Shown: one piece after another, positions 1 to 9,400 of the stretch | Numbering within the stretch: the stretch's first letter is position 1 | How the letters are laid out: the number at the start of each line of letters is the position of its first letter | NCBI GenBank assembly: GCA_964396385.1 | Contig: CAYNFH010000055.1 | Span: forward strand, 1-28,736 | DNA from: CAYNFH01 sp964396385 | GTDB lineage: Bacteria; Armatimonadota; Chthonomonadetes; Chthonomonadales; CAJBBX01 | Reading direction: 5' to 3' | DNA: 28,736 bases | Notes under the pieces: model-generated | What the model was told of the DNA's origin: nothing | Databases searched by the model: none | What the model saw: the letters and a program-made list of their open reading frames with translations, nothing else | Made by a program: the position numbers and the translations under genes

Positions 1-12
1 CGAATTGAGGAC

Positions 13-143
13 GGTTGAAGGTTGAGGGTTGAGGGTTGAGAGCCCGAGCCGTTACGGTACGTCCGACCTCCGCAGTGACTTGAGAGGCAGGCAGCACCGC
101 CTCGTAGAGCCTGCTTTCAACCTTCAACCCTCAACCCTCAACC
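13..143. repeat. Inverted tandem-repeat element E1 (GGTTGAG arms)
   Basis: The left arm (13-40) is tandem 7-mers of the GGTTGAG type. The right arm (115-143) is their reverse complement, so the two can form a stem of about 28 bp around a 74-base centre. The right arm is followed by a short T run (146-150), so on the + strand it could also act as a terminator for whatever lies to the left of the window. It has the same arm motif as the element at 921-1031. Confidence 0.85.
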
Positions 144-151
144 GCTTTTTG

Positions 152-160
152 TGTTAGAAT
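152..160 (+). promoter_or_regulatory. Possible extended -10 promoter for the rhomboid gene
   Basis: TGTTAGAAT reads as an extended -10 box (TGn plus TAGAAT) 23 bases before the TTG start, just beyond the right arm of the repeat element. No convincing -35 box is seen; the expected position falls in the repeat arm. Weak call. Confidence 0.3.
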
Positions 161-182
161 CGCTAAGCAGGAGATTCTCCGG

Positions 183-926
183 TTGATCCCGCTGAGAGAC
201 AACATCCCGACGCGGCGGTTTCCCGTGGTGAGCGTCACGTTGATTGTCCTGAACGTGGTTGTCTTCCTGCTGGACCGATTGACCGGCAGCACCCAGATCG
301 TCCACGCCATTACCCCCGATGGCATCCCCGTGGCCGTGAGCCAGTTTGAGGGAGGGCTATCCGCGCAGTACTCCATGATCCCGGCGGTGGTGACCAGCCA
401 CCTGGACACCGCGTGGGTGACCATATTCACCTCCATGTTCCTGCATGCCAACCTGCTCCACATCGGCGGCAATATGCTGTACTTGTGGATATTCGGCAAC
501 AACGTGGAGGACACGCTGGGGCGAGGCCGGTTCCTGGTCTTCTACCTGGTGTGCGGGGTCGCGGCCGCGGCGGCACACATCCTGTCCGACCCGCAGTCCA
601 CGGTGCCGACAATCGGGGCGAGCGGCGCCATCGCCGGGGTCATGGGCGCGTATATCGTGCTGTGGCCCGACGCGCAGATCCTGTCGCTCGTGCCATTCGT
701 GTTCATCTCCACCTTGATGGAGGTGCCCGCGCTCATTGTCATCGGATTCTGGGCGGTGCTCCAGTTCATCAACACCAGCTTCCTCGGCGGTGGCATGATG
801 CAGGGCCAGGGAGTGGCTTATATGGCCCACGTGGGGGGCTTTGTCTCCGGCGTGGTGATCATCCTCCTGTTAGGAGGGCGCCGGCTGCTGTATCAGCGGG
901 ACGACAGGCGGGACTACTATGGTTGA
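183..926 (+). CDS. Rhomboid family intramembrane serine protease
   Basis: A 247-residue polytopic membrane protein that should cleave transmembrane substrates within the bilayer. The first membrane segment is at about 14-31. The conserved loop and helix LHIGGNMLYLWIFG (91-105) carries Asn97, and the catalytic dyad is Ser147 in GASG (145-148) and His216 in AHVGG. Three more hydrophobic segments complete a six-helix core, so the length suits a minimal bacterial rhomboid. The start is TTG at 183, chosen because AGGAG (169-173) lies nine bases upstream and the product begins with the family-typical IPLRDNIPT. The TGA stop lies inside the left arm of the next repeat element, so the last residue or two may be repeat-derived. 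Matching repeat elements flank the gene. The family is clear; the substrate is unknown. Confidence 0.93.
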   Translation: MIPLRDNIPTRRFPVVSVTLIVLNVVVFLLDRLTGSTQIVHAITPDGIPVAVSQFEGGLSAQYSMIPAVVTSHLDTAWVTIFTSMFLHANLLHIGGNMLYLWIFGNNVEDTLGRGRFLVFYLVCGVAAAAAHILSDPQSTVPTIGASGAIAGVMGAYIVLWPDAQILSLVPFVFISTLMEVPALIVIGFWAVLQFINTSFLGGGMMQGQGVAYMAHVGGFVSGVVIILLLGGRRLLYQRDDRRDYYG

Positions 927-1031
927 AGGTTGAAGGTCGGAGCCCATCCGTGCTAGCCGGAGTACGCCGTTACTCCAGCACGTTGAACAGTCGAACACGT
1001 ACGACGTACTTTCAACCTTCAACCCTCAACC
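921..1031. repeat. Inverted tandem-repeat element E2 (GGTTGAAG arms)
   Basis: The left arm is 921-936 and the right arm is 1010-1031, the reverse complement of GGTTGAGGGTTGAAGG-like units. The centre contains CCGGAGT at 957-963. The left arm contains the rhomboid stop codon TGA (924-926), and the right arm ends 19 bases before the next gene. It has the same arm family as the element at 13-143. Confidence 0.85.
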
Positions 1032-1049
1032 GCCCGAAGGGCAACTGAC

Positions 1050-2888
1050 ATGCGTACGATTACGGGCATCGCGCTGAGCCTGCTGCTGCTGGCATCGGGG
1101 GCGCGGGCGGGCGACCTTGGCGGGGACGTAGAGCGCGGCCTCGGCAAGATGGTTGCGGAGGACCTGGAGTCCACTTACGGAGTGGTGGACGATCCCCTGC
1201 TCAACGGCTGGGTGAACCGTCTGGGGCAGAAGCTCGCGTCCGTCTCGGGCCGCTCCAACCTCAAGTACCAGTTCAAGGTGCTGGACTCCGACGAGATCAA
1301 CGCGGTCGCCGCCCCGGGTGGGTTCGTCTACGTCAACCGCGGCACGCTGGCGTTCGTAAAGTCAGAGGACGAGCTTGCGGCGGTCCTGGGCCACGAGGTG
1401 GGCCACGTAGCCGGCCGGCACGCGATGAAACAGCTTGGCGCGCAAGTGCTCGGCACCCTCGCGCTCATCGGCTTTCGTGCCGCCCACATGGAGACGCTCA
1501 GCACCGTCGGCGGCATCGCGGGCGGGCTGGCTATGCTCAAGTTTACGCGGGACGAGGAGAACGACGCGGACCGCAGGGGCCTGCGCAACGCGGTGAACAG
1601 CGGGTACGACGGCAAGGCGATGATCCGTTTCTTCGAGCACCTGGACGCGACAGAGAAGGAGCGCCCCAGCAAGCTGGAAGTCTACTTCCTCACCCACCCG
1701 CCCACGCCGGAGCGGATCAAACGGATTGAGAAGGAGCCTGGAACGGCGGTCTCCTCCGCCAACGAGCTCGCTCTGGCCGACGGCTACACCTCGCGCTCGC
1801 TGTTCCGCGAGGCTGTGGAGGCCTACCGCAAGGCGATTGAGCTCTCGGGCGACAGCGCGGACCTGAAGGTGAAGCTGTCCGAGGTCGCGGCGCGCGAGCC
1901 GCAGACGGTCGCCGCTAAGCCTCTTACGGACGAAGCCCGCAGCCAGCGGCTGAAGGAGCTGGAGGAGTTCACTATGGAGCTCGCCCAGGTCAAGCAGCAG
2001 ATGGAGGACGACCGGCAGAAGGTAGCCTCCGCCCAGAAGGAGACCAGCTCGGAGCTGCAATCCGCTGCCCAGTCACTCTCCGACGCGAGTCAGTTGATCA
2101 CGCAGCGGCAGACCATCCAGTACCTGGAGTTCGTCCACATGGCGCGTGCCTTCGACCGCGCGGTGCGGATCGGCGGCAATCTCCGTTCGGCGAAAGACAT
2201 GACAGAAGATACGCTGGCGGAGTTAGACAGCCTGGCGCAGCAGATGCGCCAGGACCTCAACAAGGGGGACGCGTCGGCGGCCTTCGAGGTGGATTCGCTC
2301 GCCATGGTCGGCCACTCCGTGCTGCAGGACCTCTCAACCGGCATTAAGCAGGTTCGCGCCCGCGCGGGCAGCGGCCGTGACGGTGCCCGGGAGCTGCGCC
2401 AGGCCGCGGACAGCCTGGTCACCTCCTATCGCACCCCATTCGGGTATACGAGCGGCCAGTTTAACATCCTGGACCTTCAGGTCAACAACGCGACCGACAC
2501 GCTAAGCGAGGGCGTGGAGGGGACGCACAAGGCGCTTGGCTCCATCGCCCACGCGCGAATGATGGAGCTGGTGAGCCGCATCAACTACATCACGCGGCTC
2601 GTGCGGCCGGACGATGCCGCGACGGCAGGAATCATCTCCCACTACCTGGGGGTGCCTGCCTCAGACGTGACCCGGATGCGAGGCCGCCTTGAGTTTGGCG
2701 ACGCCGCGCTCGCGCTGGCGGACGAAGAGTTGGACAAAGCCCACGATGCCAAGAAGCGCAAGGGCGCCCGCACGGTCTCCTATGAGAGCCATGCGGACGA
2801 TTCAGTGCAGAAAGGGCTCAAGTGGGAGAACGCCAGTGTGCTCTTCAACCTGATGGCCCACGACCTTGAGCGGGAGGTTGGAGAATAG
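1050..2888 (+). CDS. Secreted M48 family zinc metalloprotease with helical C-terminal region
   Basis: 612 residues. A signal peptide (about 1-20, ending ARA) sends it across the inner membrane. The M48 peptidase domain has the zinc motif HEVGH at 115-119 and the third ligand Glu170 in ENDAD (170-174), followed by the family-typical YFLTHPPTPERI. A short TPR-like stretch (about 235-280) resembles BepA/YfgC-type periplasmic proteases, which act in outer-membrane protein quality control. The remainder (about 290-612) is charged and helical with coiled-coil character, and I recognise no domain there. The ATG start has a modest GAAGGG upstream. The stop TAG shares its last base with the GTG of the next gene, so the two are probably translationally coupled. 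The substrate is unknown. Confidence 0.9.
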   Translation: MRTITGIALSLLLLASGARAGDLGGDVERGLGKMVAEDLESTYGVVDDPLLNGWVNRLGQKLASVSGRSNLKYQFKVLDSDEINAVAAPGGFVYVNRGTLAFVKSEDELAAVLGHEVGHVAGRHAMKQLGAQVLGTLALIGFRAAHMETLSTVGGIAGGLAMLKFTRDEENDADRRGLRNAVNSGYDGKAMIRFFEHLDATEKERPSKLEVYFLTHPPTPERIKRIEKEPGTAVSSANELALADGYTSRSLFREAVEAYRKAIELSGDSADLKVKLSEVAAREPQTVAAKPLTDEARSQRLKELEEFTMELAQVKQQMEDDRQKVASAQKETSSELQSAAQSLSDASQLITQRQTIQYLEFVHMARAFDRAVRIGGNLRSAKDMTEDTLAELDSLAQQMRQDLNKGDASAAFEVDSLAMVGHSVLQDLSTGIKQVRARAGSGRDGARELRQAADSLVTSYRTPFGYTSGQFNILDLQVNNATDTLSEGVEGTHKALGSIAHARMMELVSRINYITRLVRPDDAATAGIISHYLGVPASDVTRMRGRLEFGDAALALADEELDKAHDAKKRKGARTVSYESHADDSVQKGLKWENASVLFNLMAHDLEREVGE

Positions 2889-5113
2889 TGCGACGCATTA
2901 CGCCGGTACTGTACGTTCTGATCGCGTTGGGAGCGCTGGCCGGGCTCTATGGCGCCTGGAAGCGTTATGAGGTAGAGGGACTCAACAAGCGCGTTGAGCT
3001 GGCCCTGGAGTATGCCGAAGTCAAGACGCTCGCGGACATGACGGGGCAGCCGGTGCGGGACGTTCTCAAGCGGTTGGGCGACGCGGGCGTTACTTCGGTC
3101 GCGGTCACCGAAGAGACTCTGGCAGGACTGGAGTCCCACGGCGAGCTCCGCGCCACGGCGGACAGCTCCGGCACTACGGTGTACGCCAGCACGCCCCAGG
3201 TGCTGGACCGGGTCCGGACCGCGCTGATCTCCAAGGGTGTTCGCATTGGCCCGGAGCCTGGGTATACCGGCCCAGTAACCCGGTTCGTGGTGGCCCCCCA
3301 GTCATCAGTCGTCAGTCGTCAGTCATCGGTCCTCACGCAGCAGGACTCCGGTCTCACGACTCACGACTCACGACTCACGACTGAGTCCCCCTCCTTCACC
3401 GCCAAAGCCGAATACACGTCCCTGCGCAATCTGGGCGTGGGGCTGGATCAGCGCGTGCTGGACACCATCCGTAGCGTGAAAGTGACCAATGCCACCTCCG
3501 GACTGCCGGAGCCGCTGCAGCCGGTGGGGCGGATCGGCAACTTCCCCGGCGCGTCGCCGGAGACCATGGCCAACGTGCTCCGCACCCTGCATGATCAGGG
3601 GGTCTGGACGGTCATCTTCGTGGGCAACGACGTGCTGGGCTTTCGCGGCCTGGAGAAGCAGGCAGCGCAGGCGCTCCGCGAGTCCGGCGTCAACTACGGA
3701 CAGATAGAGTTCGGCAAGCAGCGTGGCGACGAGGCTCTGGGTGTCGCGCTGAAGGGCGAGTACATCAGGGTCCACAGCATCGGCGAGGCGGAACTGGGAA
3801 CCCTGGACGAGAACGAGGCTATCGACCGATTCGTCCGCGGGGCGCGAGAGCGCAACATCCGGCTGTGCTACATCCGCCTGTTGTTTACCGCCGGGGCGGA
3901 CCCGGTGGGCGACAACGCGACGTTCCTGGAGAAGATCCAGCGCGGGATCGCCCGCGGCCACGAGATGACATTCGGCGTGGCGCACGTATTCGGCGAGACC
4001 AGCGTGCCGCGCTGGCTGTTCCCGATCATCGGTGTCGGCGCCGCGGCCGGGCTGGTGCTCCTGCTTATCCGCCTGTTCTCGATCCCGGACAAGAGGGCTG
4101 GACTGGTGCTGGCGGCCTCCGTGCTGATCTGCGCCTCCCTCGCTGCGCTCGGAGGAGAAATGGGCCGCAAGCTCGTGGCCCTGCTGGCCGCTATTGTCTT
4201 TCCCGCCATCGCCTGTCTGCGCAGGGATATCCTGGAGGACGGAGGACGGAGGACGGAGGACGGACCAGACTCGGTCTTGCCGGTTCCGTCCGTCTCCGGT
4301 CTTCCGTCCTCCGTCAATCCGACGAAGGGCGCTAGCGCATTCGCCATCAAAGGGTTAGCGGTGGCCAGCGCGGTAACGGCCATCGGGATCCTGCACGTGG
4401 TCGGGCTGCTGGCGACGCGGCCGTTCATGCTGAAGGCAAACCAGTTTCTGGGCATCAAGGCGGCACACGCCGTGCCGATCATCATCATCGGGCTGCTGGC
4501 AATCTTCGGCCCTCCGCGGCTGACCCGGCCGTGGGCGGAGGAGTGGTCGCGCCTGAAGGAGCGCGCGGCGCGCATCTTCGGCGAGCCGACGCGCGTGGGT
4601 CAGATCCTCCTGGCGCTGGCCGCGCTGGCGGCCCTGGCGTTCATCGTGGCGCGCACGGGCAACGAGCCGGGAGTGGGTGTCTCGGGCATCGAGCTGAAGT
4701 TCCGGTCGCTGCTGGACAAGCTGCTGCCGGTAAGGCCGCGCACCAAGGAGTTCCTGATCGGCCATCCCGCGTTCGTGCTGGCGCTGGCGCTCTGGTTCCG
4801 CGGACGCCGCAAGTGGGTTTTTCCGCTCTATGTGGTGGGGGTGATAGGCCAGGTCTCCATCCTGAACACGTTCTGCCATATCCACACGCCGCTGGTGCTC
4901 TCGCTCATCCGGGACGTCACGGGGCTGGTGGCGGGCGCGCTTATCGGGCTGCTGCTGTTCTGGCTGATCGAGAAGCTAATGCCGGAGCCGGTTGGAGCAG
5001 CGGAGGGAGGACCACAGACCACGGACGATAGATCACACTCTCCGACTTCGGCCGTTGTCACGGCTCCGGGTCAGGCCCTCCGCACTCCGTCGTCCGTCGT
5101 CGGCTCGCAGTGA
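2888..5113 (+). CDS. DUF5693 family multi-pass membrane protein
   Basis: 741 residues. There is an N-terminal membrane anchor (7-24) followed by a conserved soluble region beginning NKRVELALEYAEVKTLAD, which is the DUF5693 signature. A second conserved block, ARERNIRLCYIRLLF, lies near 318-332. From about 376 to the end there are eight or more hydrophobic segments. DUF5693 genes commonly precede csaB in SLH-bearing bacteria, and one follows here with a 4-base overlap. That suggests a role in synthesis or export of the pyruvylated cell-wall polymer, which is inferred from context only. The start is GTG at 2888 with GGGAGG upstream. Three tandem-repeat elements are translated in frame, at about residues 138-166, 449-476 and 708-740. 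The last one forms the C terminus, so the native end appears to have been replaced. Confidence 0.85.
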   Translation: MRRITPVLYVLIALGALAGLYGAWKRYEVEGLNKRVELALEYAEVKTLADMTGQPVRDVLKRLGDAGVTSVAVTEETLAGLESHGELRATADSSGTTVYASTPQVLDRVRTALISKGVRIGPEPGYTGPVTRFVVAPQSSVVSRQSSVLTQQDSGLTTHDSRLTTESPSFTAKAEYTSLRNLGVGLDQRVLDTIRSVKVTNATSGLPEPLQPVGRIGNFPGASPETMANVLRTLHDQGVWTVIFVGNDVLGFRGLEKQAAQALRESGVNYGQIEFGKQRGDEALGVALKGEYIRVHSIGEAELGTLDENEAIDRFVRGARERNIRLCYIRLLFTAGADPVGDNATFLEKIQRGIARGHEMTFGVAHVFGETSVPRWLFPIIGVGAAAGLVLLLIRLFSIPDKRAGLVLAASVLICASLAALGGEMGRKLVALLAAIVFPAIACLRRDILEDGGRRTEDGPDSVLPVPSVSGLPSSVNPTKGASAFAIKGLAVASAVTAIGILHVVGLLATRPFMLKANQFLGIKAAHAVPIIIIGLLAIFGPPRLTRPWAEEWSRLKERAARIFGEPTRVGQILLALAALAALAFIVARTGNEPGVGVSGIELKFRSLLDKLLPVRPRTKEFLIGHPAFVLALALWFRGRRKWVFPLYVVGVIGQVSILNTFCHIHTPLVLSLIRDVTGLVAGALIGLLLFWLIEKLMPEPVGAAEGGPQTTDDRSHSPTSAVVTAPGQALRTPSSVVGSQ
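3299..3385. repeat. Intragenic element E3 (CAGTCGT / CACGACT arms)
   Basis: The left arm (3299-3328) is 7-mers of CAGTCGT type. The right arm (3353-3385) is 7-mers of CACGACT and is imperfectly complementary to the left. The centre has GGACTCCGG at 3343-3351. It is translated in frame in the DUF5693 gene as a Ser/Thr-rich loop (SSVVSRQSSV ... LTTHDSRLTT) in the soluble domain. Confidence 0.85.
4234..4315. repeat. Intragenic element E4 (GGAGGAC arms)
   Basis: Four 7-mers of the GGAGGAC type (4234-4263) face a complementary CCGTCCTCCGTC-rich arm (4286-4315). It is translated in frame between membrane segments of the DUF5693 protein as a hydrophilic loop. The arms match the elements at 9715-9765 and 12957-13024. 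Confidence 0.85.
5009..5106. repeat. Element E5 (ACCACAG/ACCACGG arm) at the end of the DUF5693 gene
   Basis: The left arm is at 5009-5035 (ACCACAG, ACCACGG units). A roughly complementary CCGTCGT-type arm is at 5083-5105. It encodes the last 33 residues of the DUF5693 protein and runs up to the csaB start codon, so csaB has no visible Shine-Dalgarno of its own. Complementarity is looser than in the other elements. Confidence 0.65.
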
Positions 5114-6207
5114 GAATCGCCGTCTCCGGCTATTACGGGTGCGGCAATACGGGGGATGAGGCGGTACTGGCGGGTATCGCGGCGTCGTTCAAGAAGCGCG
5201 CCGGCAGCAGTGCCGCAAAGATCACCGTCCTGTCCCAGCGCCCGGAGGAGACCGAACGGCTGCACGGCCTGCGGGCCGTGGACCGGATGAACATGACGGT
5301 GGTGCGGCAGCTCCTCCGGCAGAGCGATCTGCTGCTCTCCGGAGGCGGGAGCCTGCTGCAGGACACCACGAGCCTGCGGTCCGTGGGCTACTATCTGCTG
5401 GTGGTCCGGCTGGCGCTGGCTGCGCGCAGGCCGGCCATGTTCTACGCGCAGGGCGTGGGGCCGCTGCGAAGGCGGTCCGCCCGGGTGATGACCCGGATGG
5501 TGGCCAACCGGGTGCAGCAGATCACCGTGCGGGACGCGGGGTCGCGGGATCTGCTGGCGGCCATCGGCGTCCGCCGGCCGCCCATCGAGGTGACCGCGGA
5601 TCCGGCGTTCGCGCTGGAGCCCGCGCCGCGATTGCGGGCGCGGGAGATCCTGGCGGATGCCGGCGTCCCGGCGGACCGGCCGCTCATAGGCATCGCGATC
5701 CGTCCGTGGGAGGTCGCGGCTCCCGCTCCGGAGACGTATGCGACAATGGCTGATACTCTGGCGAAGGAGACCGGCGCACGTCCGGTGTTCCTTCCGATGC
5801 AGCCTCCGGGCGACGTGGAGATAGCGGAGCGGGTGGGCGCGGCCATGCGGCAGCCACATACTTTGGTGCGCACGCCCCTTACGCCCTCCGAGGCAGTCGC
5901 CGTGGTCGGCGAGATGGCCGGGCTGGTGGCCATGCGGCTGCACGCGCTCATATTCGGTGCGATGGGGGCGGTGCCTATGGTGGCGTTATGCTACGACCCC
6001 AAGGTGCCGGCGCTCATGGAGCGGCTCGGACAGAAGGAGCGGGCGCTTCCGTTGTCGGATATGGAACCGGCCCACGCCGCCGGCAGTCTCGTAGGGGCCA
6101 TTGCGGAAGGGGACCGGCTGCGGCAGGCGCTGGGTGAGCGCGCCAGAGAGCTCACCGAGATGGCACTGGCGAACGTGGACCGGGCGCTTGCGCTGCGGCG
6201 CCCGTGA
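5110..6207 (+). CDS. csaB: Polysaccharide pyruvyl transferase CsaB
   Basis: 365 residues. CsaB transfers pyruvate from phosphoenolpyruvate to N-acetylmannosamine residues of a secondary cell-wall polymer, the ketal that SLH domains bind. Family motifs are all present: GYYGCGNTGDEAVL (7-20), SGGGSLLQD (77-85), FYAQGVGPL (111-119), the VRD motif with AGSRDLL, VTADPAF, and MRLHALIFGA (275-284). The length is normal for the family. The GTG start overlaps the preceding TGA as GTGA. The upstream bases are repeat sequence with no Shine-Dalgarno, so expression probably relies on coupling to the DUF5693 gene. No SLH-domain protein is seen in the window, so the anchored partner must lie elsewhere. The assignment is strong. 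Confidence 0.92.
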   Translation: MRIAVSGYYGCGNTGDEAVLAGIAASFKKRAGSSAAKITVLSQRPEETERLHGLRAVDRMNMTVVRQLLRQSDLLLSGGGSLLQDTTSLRSVGYYLLVVRLALAARRPAMFYAQGVGPLRRRSARVMTRMVANRVQQITVRDAGSRDLLAAIGVRRPPIEVTADPAFALEPAPRLRAREILADAGVPADRPLIGIAIRPWEVAAPAPETYATMADTLAKETGARPVFLPMQPPGDVEIAERVGAAMRQPHTLVRTPLTPSEAVAVVGEMAGLVAMRLHALIFGAMGAVPMVALCYDPKVPALMERLGQKERALPLSDMEPAHAAGSLVGAIAEGDRLRQALGERARELTEMALANVDRALALRRP

Positions 6208-6222
6208 GATGTCGCAAAGAAA

Positions 6223-6246
6223 CTGGATTCGGGGCGAACGATCCAG
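6223..6246 (+). terminator. Weak hairpin after csaB
   Basis: CTGGAT plus CG can pair with CG plus ATCCAG around a GGGCGAA loop, with one bulged T, about 15 bases after the csaB stop. No T run follows, so this is only a possible terminator. Confidence 0.25.
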
Positions 6247-6347
6247 AAAGGTATATCCGTATAGGGGATAGCATCTCTGCTTCCCCCATTGTCCCGCTAG
6301 ACCTGGCCTTGTCCGTGGGGCTGCGTGGCCGGCCGTGCCCGCCCGCC

Positions 6348-6356
6348 TGTTAATAT
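6348..6356 (+). promoter_or_regulatory. Possible extended -10 promoter for the barrel gene
   Basis: TGTTAATAT reads as an extended -10 (TG, one base, TAATAT) about 50 bases before the ATG at 6406, in a 198-base gene-free stretch. No -35 box is apparent. The rest of the gap shows only the weak hairpin at 6223-6246. Confidence 0.35.
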
Positions 6357-6405
6357 CCTGGAGTTCGCAGACGCGTCACCCCCCGGCGTGGTCAGTGGAT
6401 GGTAG

Positions 6406-9400
6406 ATGACCAAACGACGCCTTGCGGCGCTGTCCCTGAGCTTTACCGCCGCGGTTTTCCTACTGAATGAGCGCACCGCCTTCAGCTCGGCTCTGATAGA
6501 CGAGCTGCTCCGGCCGGCTACTGCGGACGATCAGAAGTCCGGTCCCATCCTCCCGCGTCCCGCCATGCCGGCCGCCACCCCGGCAGCGGCCGCCACCCCG
6601 CCCACCATCTGGGAACTCCTCCGGGATGGAGATCCCCTCCACAAGCGCGTCGGCATTCCAACCTCCATCCAGCAGGCGGTCAGAAACGCCCAGCCGGACA
6701 TCGATCCCGAGACGGGTAAGCCCAAGATGGTCGCGGTAGCCAAGCCCAGGAAGAAGCACACCGGCATGCTGGGCTTCTTCGACTCTATGCACGACACGTT
6801 TGCCACCGTGGGCAAGAAGCTGCACTCGGATATCAAAATCCGGGGCAACCAGAGCATTGGCTTTCACAACGAGGCGGTCTCCGGCAGCGGCCAGACCTAC
6901 CAGGCGGACAACTACTTTGGGCAGCGCGGACTCGGAGGAGGATACAACCAGACGGACCTGACTATCAGCGGTAAGGTGCTGGGGATCTTCAACTTCGAGA
7001 CACACTATAACAACAATCCCTACGGCAACCCCTACGAAAACCGGCTCTCCCTCAACTACGCCTCCAAGCATTTCAAGCTGGATGCGGGCGACATCACCGG
7101 CTCCATCACCGGCAACTCTCTCATCGACTTCAGCCGTACGCTGAAGGGCATCGAAGTAGCAGCGGATGTCCTCAAAGGAGTGAAAGTCACCACCCTGATG
7201 TCCCAGACCAAGGCGTCTCCGCGCACGGTCGTGCTGAACGGGACCAACGGTCCGGGGCCCTACTATGTCTATGCCGGCCAGATAGTGGACGGCTCCGTCC
7301 ACGTGCGCGTGAACAACAAGGACATGGTATTGGGGAAGGACTTCACCCTCGACCTCTACACCGGGCAGCTCCAGTTCACCGCGGGGACCATCATCAACCC
7401 GCAGGACGTCATCGCGGTCACCTTTGAGACCTACGGTTACGGGCAGCAGCCCGGCACCATCTTCGGCCTCCGTACGGACTTGCGGCTGTTCAAGGGCTCC
7501 AAGATGGGCGTGACGATGCTCACGGAGAATAGCGGCAGCAAGAGCTCCGCCCCGCAGTCTCGAACTGAAAAATTCTACGGCCAGGACTCGACGCAGCCGT
7601 ACGTACTCATGTTCCCGGTGGACCTCATCATCCTGAAGCGGGACAGTAACGGCCTGGTAACCGATGCCCAGCCCCGATACCCGATGACTGTGACCGTGAA
7701 CGGACAGCCGCAGGTGTACGGTGTGCAGTACCTGGTGAACCCGAACCTCCCCAACCAGGTTTTCTTCAAGCAGTCCTTTCCGGCCGCCTCACAGATCCCA
7801 ATCGACATCACTTACACTCCGGTTAGCACCAACGAAGCTCCCGGCAACCGCAAGGTTATGGGTGTGGACGCGCTCCTGCCCGTAGGCCACGTCGGAAACA
7901 TCGTGGCGGAGTACGCAAACAGCGGCTACGACCTGTCAAGCAATAAAATCTCCGGCAGCGCCATGCAGGTCCGGGGCGACTTCCGTTTTCTCAAGGACAG
8001 GCTGCACACCAGCTTTAACCTGCGCAATATCTCCCCTTCGTTCACCTCTATCGAGAGCGTGGGCTTCAACCAGAACGACAAGGGCCTCACGCTGGCGTCG
8101 GACTGGCTGATTACGAAGGGGCTCAAGCTCACGGCCACCATGGAGCACTCCAAGCGGCCCAGCTACGACTATTCGAGCCTGATCAACACCGGCACGTCCG
8201 GGTTCGGCACCGCCGTGGGGGCGGACGACTTCTCCAGCATCAACCTGGGACTCAACTGGCAGCTAGGGCGTGCCGGCCAGCTCAACTTCGCGCACACCGG
8301 CATGAACACGAACCTGGCTGCCGGCGGCACTACCAAGTACAACACGGACAGCCTGGGCTTTGCGTACAACTTCAAGTCCCTGGGCGTAGACCTCCAGCTC
8401 TCCAAGAACAGCAACTACTCCTCCAGCCTCTCCAACACCACCGGCACGACCACGACCACCACCACAACCACCCCTTTCACGAGCCTGAGCGCCTACAGCG
8501 GCGACTCGCTCTCGGAACGGATGGGCCTCAAGTGGCGCGCGAGCGACTGGCTGTCGTTTACCGGCGTTGTCGCGAACAGTAAGGTGAACAACACCAGCGG
8601 CCAGAACAACGACGCCAAGAACATGCAGCTCAACGCGGAGGTCAAGCCGCTGCGCAGCATGACCCTCCGGTTCGGCTACCAGCTCTCCGACTCCGGTGGC
8701 TACTCCATTTACGGTAACAACACTACCGGCACTACGACCGGTACGACGCCCACGGGGACGACCGGCAGCACAACCGCGAAGTCGATCTTTGGGTTTCCTG
8801 CGTACCTGACCCGCCAGACCGGCTCCATCTATACGCCGCCTACCAGCATCACCGGCGTGGGCGCCTACACGGGCGGCGGGTACAACAGCAACCTGGGAGG
8901 CTTCGGCAACTACAGCGGCGGGTTCTACACGCCGGGCCTTTCCAGCGGGTTCACGGCTACCGGGTTCGCCGGCAAGTCCAGGACTATCAACGCGAGTATG
9001 GACTATCAGCCGTTCCGCAGGCTGAACCTGAACTTCACCTGGAACCAGGCGACCAGCCAGGGGGACTACTCCTTCAACAGCAGCAGCAACAACCTGGGCT
9101 TAAACCTCTCCTACACCCTGGGCGAGCGGCTGGCGGTGAGCAGCTCCTTTACCACGCAGCATATCGCTTACATCGGCACCACCGGCGGCACCACCAGCAA
9201 CATGATGTTCTTCAACGTGCGCGGCAGACCGTTTGGCAGGCTCACTACCACGTTGAGCTACCAGATCATGCGCTCCAACTCGTCAGGGGCGAACACGACC
9301 ACTACCACGCCCACCACGGTGACCACCAACCCCCTCCTTAATGGCGTGCTGCCGGTGGGCACCGGCACCACCGGTACGAATACCGGTATCATCGACCCGA

